Shown here one piece after another: positions 8,721 to 20,700 of a DNA stretch of 64,000 nucleotides. A program made the translations under genes and the position numbers. The notes beneath the pieces were generated by a model. That model was not told where the DNA came from. It did not search any database and saw only the letters and a program-made list of their open reading frames with translations. The stretch is from Imbricaverruca yamaguchii. Lineage: Eukaryota > Arthropoda > Thecostraca > Neoverrucidae. Location of the stretch: assembly GCA_034440575.1 (NCBI GenBank), contig JAOTOL010001548.1, positions 1,699,820 to 1,763,819 on the forward strand, in the 5' to 3' direction. Numbering within the stretch: position 1 is the first letter of the stretch; every line of letters starts with the position of its first letter.

Positions 8721-11700
8721 CTGGTGTCGGAAAATGGGGGCAGGGGTCAGCGCCACGCTGCGGCACCGTCAGGGTCACATCGCCAGAAAAGTCAGCGTAG
8801 TAATGTGGGGAACACAGGCTCGTACTACACGGAAGAGCCAGCGCCCCACTGTCGGACACCCAGCGTAGTACTGTGGGGAAGACGGGCTCGTACTACGCAG
8901 AGTCGAGGCCCTACTGTCAGACAGCCAGCGTCATAATGTGGGAAAACCAGGCTCGTAGTACACGGAAGAGTCAGCGCCCTACCAGCGCTCTACTGCGGGA
9001 GGGAGTCAGCGGCATACTGTGTGTGTGTGTGCGGGTGGGGATCAGCGGCATACTGTGTGTGTGTGTGGGGGGATCGGCGGAATACTGTGGGGAGGAGCCG
9101 GCGCCATACTGTGGATGGTCAGCGGCATACTGCGAGCAGAAATTACCCACATACTATGGACGGGTCAGCGGAATACTACGGGAGGGGTCAGCGGCATACT
9201 ATGGGAGGGGTCATCGGCATACTGTGGGAGGGGTCAGCGGCATATTGTGAAAGGGGGTCAATGGCAAATTGTGGGAGGGCTCATCGGCATTCTGTGGCGA
9301 GAGATCATCGGCATACTGTGGGAGAAGCTGTATTTGCCTCCACACCACCGAACAAACAGGACACTGGATCCAAATTCATGTTCTTTTGCGTTTCTGCTGC
9401 AAGTACGGATCTTCATGCACGACTCATCCCATTTGAATCCGATCTATTTTTTCGTTGCATATATGTTACAGAAGTGGAATTACATATGCACACGTTTTAC
9501 AGATTGCTTAGTGAAATGCTTCGCCAATGCATAGTTCATCACTACTATACACACACGACGCAGTAGGAGAATCCAAGTAAAAGTGTTGAATCATTTCACT
9601 ACAACGCATCCCCAAGATCGACGCAGCCATGTAACCGTCAGAACAGAAAAAGGAAGTATAATATTCAACACCGGGTACACATAGTTTTTTTTCTTCTCAT
9701 TGTGCTCTTTTCCGCTAAAGCTTCGGGGTTTGGACGTACTGATACAGAAACGCTACAGGGTTCGTGTTCGTGTCGGTCACAGTCAAAAGCAAGGACTGTC
9801 CTCGGGTGGACACACCGGTTGTCCCAGGGACGGGGGTACTACATGTCCGTACCTCGGTGTACAGGGTGACCAGCCCTCATTACCGTCCTGTCACAGGGAC
9901 GGGGTTACTACGGGCCCGTACCTCGGCGTACGGGTACGTTTTTTTCTTTTTGTCTTTTTGAAAGCTTCGGGGTTTGGACGTGCTGATGAAACGCTACGGA
10001 TTCGTGTTTGAGTCGGTCACGGTCAAAAGGTGAGGACTGTCCTCGGGTGGACACACCGGTTGTCCCAGGGACGGGGGTACTACATGTCCGTACCTCGGTG
10101 TACAGGGTGACCAGCCCTCATTACCGTCCTGTCACAGGGACGGGGTTACTACGGGCCCGTACCTCGGCGTACAGGGTGAACCAGCCCTCGCTGCTGTCCT
10201 GTCCAAGGACGGGGTTACTACGGGCCCGTACCTCGGCGTACAGGGTGAACCAGCCCTCGCTGCTGTCCTGTCCCAAGGACCGGGTGTCATGGGCGCGTAC
10301 CTCGGCGTACAGGGTGAACCAGCCCTCGTTGCTGTCCTGTCCGAGAACGACGCCTGCCCGCCGGTTCAGCTGGCCAAGCACGGCTCCCTGGAACTCGGCC
10401 GGCGCGGACACCTCCACCGACATCAGCGGCTCCAGCACCTCCCACCGGCCGTTGGCGTACACTGCGGTCAGGTCGGGGCAGGTCAGTAGGCCCACCGGCA
10501 GTTGACCTACACCGCGTTCAGGTCAGCAGTTCCACCGGCCGTTGGCGTACACTGCGGTCAGATCAGGTCAGACCAGGTCACGTCAGCACGCCTTATGGAT
10601 CACTAGCGTACACAGCAGCCAGGCAGACATGTTCTCCACCGGCCGTTGGCTTACACTGCGGTCAGGTCAGGTCAGACCAGGCCACGTCAGCACGCCTCAT
10701 GGATCACTAGCGTACACAACAGCCAGGCAGACATGTTCTCCACCGGCCATTAGTCACGCCGAGCCCAATCAGGTCAGATCGCTCCAGCATGTCTCGCCGA
10801 CCGTTAACGCACACCTTCGTCGGGTCAGGGCGACTCGTGTCGGCTCCTAACACCCACCATCGGGTGCATCAGTGTCAAGTCAGAGTTGCACACTCCGCCT
10901 ACCGGTGGCATACACTGAGGTCAGACCAAGTCAGGTCGGGTAAGTGAAATCCGCCTGGATCCACAACGCCTTTTGGGGGTGAATACAAAACCAAGCGGCG
11001 CAAGGCGCTGATTTTTGGGCCGCTGTTCAATGACCGCTTGACGCTTTGCTAACATGGATATCAACGTTTTTCATATCCGCTCTTGGTGTGAACATCGACT
11101 GCTGTAATCCAGGAGACACGATGCCTTTATGCGGCTGACACTGTCAGCCGCGCTCCTGACACCACCCTCATCGCGATAAAAAAAATCCGTGGGATGTCAG
11201 GAATGCCACAACACAATTACTATTACCGGCGAAACCAGTATGAGTCGGGTTTAATGTCTCCACAATGGCTGATTTGTGTACATTGACCTTCCACACCCTC
11301 ACTAATTGGCCTTGATAAACCTTGACCTGTCACCATTCCGACGGGATCTCAAAAAGCTCTCATCGATTCCCACCTACCACTTTCTTAACACCATTGGCCG
11401 ACCTGGTCGTCCAGGTTCAGGAGCGAAATCCGGACCCTTTAGTACGTGCTATCAGCAGGAAACAAGAGCACATGGAACGTGCGTGACGAGGCAACTGCCG
11501 ATGAGAGCTCAGCGTCACCTCTCATCACCTCTCGTGTGAGTCACGTGGCGGTGCGTGGCTCACCTTCCTTGACGGCGCCCTGGCCGGCCAGAATGAAGGA
11601 GATCTCGTTTGAGTCGACAACGTGACTGGCGCCGTCCAATAGCCGGAACCGCACGCCGGAGATCTTGTGGCCTGCCGCGGACACGTGCCGGTCAGCGAAC

Positions 11701-14700
11701 ACAGGACACCCAGCGGACACCAGGTATATTCCCAACACCGGACACCCAGCGGACACCAGGTATATTCCCAACACCGGACACCCAGCGGACACCAGGTATA
11801 TTCCCAGCACCGGACACCCAGCGGACACCAGGTTATTCCAAACACCGGACTCCCAGCGGACACCAGACACCTATCCGACACCGGACACCCAGCGGACACC
11901 AGGTATATTCCCAACACCGGACACCCAGCGAACATCAGGTTATTCCAACGCCGGACACCCAGCGGACACCAGGTATATTCCCAACACCGGACACCCAGCG
12001 GACACCAGGTATATTCCAAACACCGGACACCCAGCAGACACCCGGTACCTGTCCGACACAGGACAGCCAGCGGACACCAGACTACCAGCGGACACAATAT
12101 ACATTTCCGACACCGGACACCCAGCAGACACCAGGTTCCTGTCGAACACCACACAGCCAGCGGACACCAGGTACCTTTCCGATACCGGACACCCAGCGGA
12201 CACCAGGTACCTGTCCGACACCAGACACCCAGCGGACACCAGATAACTGTCCGACATAGGACAGTCAGCAGACACTAGGTACCTGTCCGACACAGGACAG
12301 CCAGCAGACACCAGGTACCTGTCCGACACAGGACAGCCAGCGGACACAAGGTACCTGCCCGACATCGGACACCCACCCGACACCAGGTACCTGTCCGATA
12401 CCAGACAGCCAGCGGACAAGGGGCAGTGAGAGAATGTGGTGCAATGCGGCATCACTCTACAGATTTTGCTTTACAATGTGATTTGGGCCCAAAATATCTA
12501 GTGTACGCCATGCGACGTTGATTTAAAACGCCTCACGCCCAACGCTAAGCATGCTGAAAACGGAAGCTACCCGAACCCCGAAATGCATCCAGTGTCCCAG
12601 TGTCCAACTATAGAACACGGACGAGGATTATAAGGCGATTGCATTTCCTTCCTCAAAGGGATCGACTGCCCTACGCATGGTCTTTCAGTCTGTACAAAAC
12701 CTGAAGCACACGAGGAGAATGTTATATTGTGTGTTGATAGCCATGCCGAAGAGCTAACCAACCGGAGGGCGCCCATGGAAGGAAGACGAAATGCATTAGT
12801 CATAGGCCTTATGATATACAACACACTCATATAACAATATAATAGCTTCTCCGGCCTCAACATTTTCCACGGGTGGAAGATGTTAACGTCCAACAGGTCT
12901 GTCAAAGACGCATCAAGGGGGAGACGCATCGCACCTGTCAGACATCCCTTTTCTACCATGTTCATGAATCCCTTCTTAATAGCGGGTACGAACTGCTTGG
13001 GCACGTTCGTGCCCACAGTCTGGTCGACGAACTCCAGCTGGGTGTTGTTGGCTGCACCCAAAGGCTGTAAACAAACACCGGCCGTCAGACTGCGGACCAA
13101 TGAGCCAGAAGGTGAGCAGGCCACCGGACAAACGACATCGGCACTCCGCGACCGGGTTAAGCACCTCAAATGCATGCGAAAACGAACCACAACACTCCAT
13201 TTCGCCAGTCACCGTGCGTTTCGTGGGGGTGGTAGTATCGGTTCAACATGGTAGTAGCCACCTATCACGACAAAACATGTCATCTTTCCTACCGGAATAT
13301 TCCACAGCCCAGCGTCAATAATTAGATAATTGAGGGGAAAATAGCAATTGGAATAGTATTTACGTCCTGAATGGAACACATCGGATTATTGGTAAAACAT
13401 ATCCAGCTCGTAACTCATCTTCTCCTTTATACTTGCATGTTTCACCGGCCATGTAAATTGTCTGTTAAACAACCTATGATAAATAACATGCAATCTAAGC
13501 TCTTTTCACCCATTCTGAGTTGTAGTGTTGCTAAGTGCCGACGAGAAAATTTAATTATTAAACTCCATGCAAATTGTAAACATACCTTTCGATATTTAGT
13601 TCCATGTTTGAGAGCAAACATTGGATCCATTTACATCTGACGACCCACTCCAAGTTAATGTCGCCAAGCTGTTGCACATAGCCGTCTCTCCTCATGTCGA
13701 CTATCAGCGCCAAGAGACATATAGTTTACTGATTTACATTACGTGTGTGTGCACAGACATCTATCTCTCTGGTTGCAAAGTCCTGCGCGAGAAGTCAGAG
13801 TTAGGTGTGAGCTGTAGCTGTGTCAATTTGTTTGCGTGATATGTAAGGACCTAATCCAAGAGGAACGTGAAATACACATCTGAATGAGCGCAATCCAAGA
13901 GGAACGTGAAATACACATCTGAATGAGCGCAATCCAGGAGGCACGTGCAATATACATCTGAATGAGCGTAATCACGATCGTTACGCATTGTCTCCGGGGG
14001 ACGAATAGCCTATGGGTAAGTTGCTCGTCTCACAGTCGAAAGGTTATGGGTTCGAGTCTCACCTGTCGCTGCTCTTCGCCCGCGACCAATCGGCATGAGA
14101 GATTGGCGACGTGTCGTAAAAAAAACAATAACCAATACGCATTGTCTCCAATTGGCTATATGGTTAACTAAGACTAAAATGGTTAACCCACGCAGTGCGA
14201 GGAGAGGAGAGGGGAAGAGAAAGAGGAGGGGAAAGGGAGGGAGGGGAATTTGATCAACTCCGCTGAGGTTTTCTGATATAACTGCCAAATCGTTCCAGAT
14301 ATCACCGTGAAATTTGGACCATCTTCGGACACTTGACGAGCACACTTTCCCTTATACATGAAAAATCCAGTCGGTTACGATCACGGAGCTACAGCAGGTC
14401 ATAATCAGGTCATAACCTCGTCTGGATTAGTCGTACATTGCAACATTTATGAAGAATAAACTACAGACGATACAGTACGAAGCAAAATCACATTGCATAA
14501 GCGAAAAAAAGTGAATACGGAGTGATCTTAGGGTTTGTCACCAGGTCTAAGGGAGATTATATATACAGCTATTCAATGGCGCCTATTTTCGTTGCGGATT
14601 ATTTTCGTTGCGGATTATTTTGTCCTTAAAAAAGAAGAAGAATAAATCAACAAAGAATTGTCTTACTTTATGTCTAATAGTTGTAAAGCTTCACATCAAT

Positions 14701-17700
14701 ATCAGATCATGTCAGCAAGATATGACCTGAAAAGTGCCGAGGGTACACATTACCGACAATGAAGGACAAAATACGACATATTACAAAATATAAATGACTG
14801 AATCAGGGTTCCCAAGGGTACCCTTGAACGCCGAATTCAATTTAAAAAAAATTTGTTCGCTCCGAAAAAAAATTAGAAAAGGACTATTTTTGGATTATTC
14901 TTCAAACTTGTGGCATGAGACTCACAGCTTGCACTTTTCAGTAAATATCGAGTACTTTATCACAGAATGGCATATTTTCAAACAGTACGATTCAACCTCC
15001 AAATGAGACAACATGAGAGGATAATTTTCTGAGGACAATTATGTTTTGGGTGGTAAAAATCTACAAGCAGTCTATTTTTACGACCTTTACAGATAATCCG
15101 CCATTCAGGAGCTTGGACTGACCTCCAAGTTATTTCGGCTTTAGGGCGCATCGACTGCACTGACCATGTAGCTGGACTGACCTCCAACGCACCGACCATT
15201 CGCCCGTACTGCCGATAGTCGGCCATTCAAGATGCTGGACTGACCTCGAACACACCACCGTACTGCCGATAGTCGGCCATTAAGGAGACTGGGCTCACCT
15301 CCAACACACCGACCACTCGCCCGTACTGGCCGGCGCCGCCAGACTGCTTCTTATGCTGGTAGTCGAACTCGCATGGCTGCAGCAACGTTTCCCGGTAGGC
15401 CACCTTTGGCTCGCCCATCACCACGGGACAGTTGTACTCGCGCTCCATGCGCTGCAACCACGTTATCATTACACCACCATCAGGCTCCAGCAGCGTCCAT
15501 CGCCGCTTATGGCCTTCATGTATATCTGCGAACACTTAATATGATGGCTGACGAACAAAGAAAAATTACAAGTGATCAATTTCATTTATGAGCCATGCCG
15601 GATATGCGCATGGTGGTAGTTAAGGGCCTGGGGACGCGTCGGTGATGTGCATGGTGGCACTTCATGGCCTTGGGGAGCGTCGGCTCATAGGCAACATTGC
15701 GCACTTCATGACGTAGGCGCGCCTTGATTCCTAAGCCGCACACAAATACGCTATGGGTATATGATTTATTGATTATTTGGGCTTAAGGGCGCATCAACTG
15801 CTACTAGTTATGTAGCGGCCAACCGTGGGTATATTACTCGCATGTTTATGCCGTGAAGCTGATCTGAAGCAAGAAACCTATGAACACGACCTAGCAATTC
15901 GTTCGTGTTATATTGAGATATGGAGAAGAAAAATAGCTGTATTGTGAATTAACCATAAAGTAGACGCCGTACCCATTCTCTATTTGAACATCATTCACCG
16001 CTAAAATACATTCTTTAGGCTTCTCCACCGATCTCCTTGTCGGGTGTTTCGGTGTGTGCGCACCTGGGAGTAGATATCGAGGTGTAGCTCTCCCATACCA
16101 GCTGCGATTGTCTCCTTGGACTCCTCATCGTACATTATCTTGTACGTGGGGTCCTCTCGGGTGAACCTGCCAACGGTCGGGTGTTGTTTATCGAACCCGG
16201 GCTGTCGGTCCGAGCAGCGGCAAAACAGCCCGGCAAAACAACCCAGCAAAACAGCCCGGCAAAACAACCCAGCAAAACAGCCCAGCAAAACGGTCACAAA
16301 CACCAATGCCCCATCGACTGTGGTCAGCAATCTCGTATCAGAAAAGCAGCAATCACGCGCCACATTTGGGGATTTATACCGTTTCAGTTACATAGCGTAG
16401 CAGAGCACATCGACCCCGAACGGCTTATCCCACCTGTTGACCGCCTTGCCGAAGTTTTCTATATCCTTGCTGTTCTTGGGCTTGATGGACATCGATATGA
16501 CTGGGTCCGGCACGAAGATGGATTCCTGAGGCGGGCGTGAAGTGGCAGCAGTCAGCAGTTGGCACCGGTCGGTGATATCTCAACCACCAGTGCTGTATGG
16601 CACAGTCCAAACTAGGCAAACTTTTGTCAGGTCGAATAACTTGTTGGATAGTTGTGATATTTTGGACATTGTTTGGAAAAACACTTTTACAAACAAAGTA
16701 AAATTAGGAGAGAAGCCAAATTGCGATGATTGACATTTTGCTCATTGACTTGGATAATCGCACAGCATTGGCTAAGCTGTGAAAGGTGGCGCCTTGCTTT
16801 GCCATTGCTCGCCTGAACTAAGCGAGCAATGGCATATATATGCTATATATATAAACGCTTATATATGCTAAGCGAACTAAACATATATTCAATTTAGCAC
16901 AACATTTTTATATTGCTGAAAGATGCACTAGGTTAGAAATATGCCTAGTAAAAACCGTCTTGTCGTCTTCACTATCCTATTCAATGCTTAGGGATAATCT
17001 CAATTCATTGATAAAGGCGTTTATCTACGGAGTCCCTTCAGGTTTCTATACGGCAAACATTTTACATAGCTCGCTAATTGATGTATTACATTATAACTTT
17101 GTTTGTTTCTTTGCCACATTGCCCAAGCCGTTACATGATGGCTTCAAAACATGGAATTGTCTTGTCCAATTCACCAGTTTCGACAGATTTTTGACTAGGA
17201 AGAAACTGCTGTTGGAACTTGGTTGGGAACGAGCTTGAAATTTCCTTCCACCCGTAACACGAACGATCATGCCAACGAAGCTGGCACCCGGGATAGTTTT
17301 CAGATTCAATGATGCCCTGTACATGTCTACACATAGCATCCGTCAAGTGCCGTAACCTGCCTGACACATGCCCAGGCATGGCTATCGCCAATACGACAAA
17401 CACGGGATTCAGATTGAACACTAATGGAGTCGAATCGCAGGTGAAAATTGCGCCATATACCCTGCAATCGGTACATAATGCCGTGATGGCCTCAGTACAA
17501 CTGTCTTCAACAGAAAACCGACGTCAGCTACATGGCCATGGAAGCCGATTGCTCCAAAAACCCACATGACCAAATAACCCAACAAGGTATCGCCTCCACC
17601 GGAACGCACCATGGAGAGCTTCAGTTGATTGTTGCAGACAAACGAGTCTCCGGAGGCACAGTCGACACCAAACAGGGCGAAAATGTCGCCGGCGAACACC

Positions 17701-20700
17701 TCGGTCACGTCCTCCAGCTGATCAGCGTGCAGTCGGACGAGCCGGGAGACGCGAACCTGTCGACACCGCCACACCGTCACACAGGCGTCCGTCAGCGGTC
17801 ACCTGGCCCTGGCCGGACGAGCCGGGAGACGCGAACCTGTCGACACCGTCACACAGGCGTCCGTCAGCGGTCACCTGACCCTGGCCGGACCTTCACGTGG
17901 TCACACCACACTATATCACACCACGCCACACGGTCGTCTGTCGACGGTGACCCAGCCACATCACCTCACCGGTACCTGACAGAGTCCTAAAACTACTTCA
18001 CCATTAACTGTGTGGATGAAGACAGAAGTTGCTTGGGAATAGTGAAAGATTGGAAGAAAATAAAGGATCGCCACTTAAGGATTAAAAAAGCAGAATGGCT
18101 TTCACTTCAGTCACATGCATTGACATTTTTTAGCAGTCGTGTGTATAATGAGTGCCCACGCATGTAGCAAAATGGTAAAAACCTAAGACAAGGATGAAAT
18201 AGCACAATTTCATTAACTGTGAATTTCCAGGCCACATGGTCAATTGTTTTACACTGGAACCTGATCACATCACACCACACCATACCACATCACACCACGC
18301 CACGCGGATGGGTGCTGCATAACCACTGCAGTCGATGTGCCCCTAAGCCCCAATACACAAACAACAAACAACAAACACTCGCCACGCGGTCGTCTGTGGA
18401 CAGTGACCCAGCCACACCACCTCACCGGTGCCTGGCCACATCACACCACTCGCCACACGGTCGTCTATCAGCGGTCTCCCAGCTACATCATCCCACCGTC
18501 ACCATGCTACACTCTTCCACACAGCCACCGACAGACGCCCGCTAAACCGGACGTACTGACCCGTAGCACGGGCTCCAGACTCTTCTTATTCTGCTATTTA
18601 CTCGCATTCATTGAACAGGGATGGCTTACATTATTACACACACGCGTTTGAAGAAGTAGCCGACGGGATGGAATTGGGCAGACATGTCACGCGTCGGGCT
18701 CCAGCCCGACCCACGGCACCCCGCATTGCAACAAACTCATCAAAATCATCTCTTGTACACACATAACTACACTAGACGCAATGCAGGTGATTAATATCTA
18801 CTCACAACGCGGTCACAAAATCAATTAACCAATGGAATACACGTGACGTTGACCGGCGCAGCACACACCAACCACCACCCAACCGCTAGCGTCCGGCGTG
18901 GCTACCACCTTTTTGCCGGTCCTCGTGTTGAAGATGGTCTCGCCCTTGGCGAGGCGGCCTTGGTAGCAGCGCAGGTAAGTCAGCTGGCCGAACTTTCCCG
19001 CTTCCAGCTTGAAGGCGAGCGACACAAACGGGTGCGTATTGTCGCGGCGAGGGTCCATGCGGACCCTGGTGGGCTGACCCTCGGGTCTGGCCGGTCGAGC
19101 GGAGCAGGTCAGCAGGGCAAAGCGACACCAGTTGGTCATGCGTGTGAGAACGCCCCGGGGCCATGTTTGGGAGAATGATAGTGGCAGCCGACGGGGAAGA
19201 GCGTAAGAGGAAATCTGAAGGTCGTGTGAAACAAGGCAACTCCTGACAATTAAACAGCCACAGGAGACATGGAGTAATAGTCATACTGACGAGCTATGGC
19301 ACACTAAGTGCTACGAAATGAAAACAGATGTCATGATCAACATACATTTCACGGGAGACGAGAGAAGTCAGAGGCATGACAGACGCATACGTCACGGGTT
19401 GTGCGACTGACGAAGATATAAGAGTACATCACGGGAGCACGTGCGCGACCCATGGAGGCGTGCGGGACCCATGAAGACGTGCGAGACTCATACAGACCGC
19501 GCGACGCCTGGGACACGTAAGACGCCGACACCGCGGGAGTTTATTGGATCGTTCACGACGCACTTTATGCACATTTGCGGCTAATGGCGCCGACACCGTG
19601 GGAGACGCGACGCGAGACACGAGCGAATGAACCGACCTAAGAGTTTAGAGTCTGGCCGGCCAGGCGGGCGCTGCCACTCACGTAAGACGCGCCTCATCAA
19701 GTGCGAAGTTGTCCACCTGCGACGGGTTCGGCAGCAGGTCCAGCACGCCGTCCAGCAGCGGCTGCACGCCGCGGTTCTTCAGAGCGGTGCCCATCATCAC
19801 GGGCGTGAAGAGTCGCGCCAACGTGGCGCGCCGTACGGCCGCCACCAGCTGAGGCTCGCTCGGAGTCAGCTCCTCTGGAGAACACGCGGCGCCTGTTATT
19901 AGCCGATGTTGGGTCCTCCCACGACATACTCTGTACAAGACGTGGTGCCCATTATAAGCCGATGTTGAGTCCTCATACGATTATCGCTGTACAAGACGTG
20001 GTGCTCACGATACGCCTATGTTGGGTCCTCCCACGACATACTCTGTACAAGACGTGGTGCCCATTATAAGCCGATGTTGAGTCCTCATACGATTATCGCT
20101 GTACAAGACGTGGTGCTCACGATACGCCGATGTTGGGTCCTCCCACAACATACTCTGTACAAGACGTGGTGCCCATTATAAGCCGACGTTGGGTCCTCAT
20201 ACTACCATACACAGTACAAGACGTGGTGCCTACCATAAGCTGAGGTTCGGTCCTCCCACGACAACTCTGTACCAGTCGTGGTGTACACTAAACACTGAGG
20301 TTGAATCAGGGTTAAAATATTGTTTTTTTCGTTAGGTGTGAGATGTCGAAACGAGTGCAGTAGGATGTCGAAATTTGCCTAGGAATTAGTGTCACTTAAA
20401 ACGCTTTTGATGTCTTCAAACTCAAATGTCAGCCAATGGTGTAGGTATGCATGCTTGCACCCTTATCATTTGTTTTTATATTATTAATATAAGAAGAGTT
20501 ATAGTCGGGATAGGGAGAATAGTAACTATGCTATAATTTGGTATTGCATGAAATTCACATTATAGGCAATTCCTTCACCTGGAATTGCATTGTGAAATGT
20601 TCGTGTACCACCATTCCTTATTGAGAGAATGCAAATGAGATAATGCTACTTATAAATGAGATACTGTCAGAAAGGAGACATGAAGACCTCATAAATATGT

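Noticed and set aside
11690..12420. Possible CRISPR array
   Set aside because: Units are direct tandem repeats without unique spacers, inside an animal gene.
11609..12455. Four long frames of 170-216 codons in the 36-39-bp array
   Set aside because: Same reason: near-identical peptide repeats on both strands within an EF-G intron.
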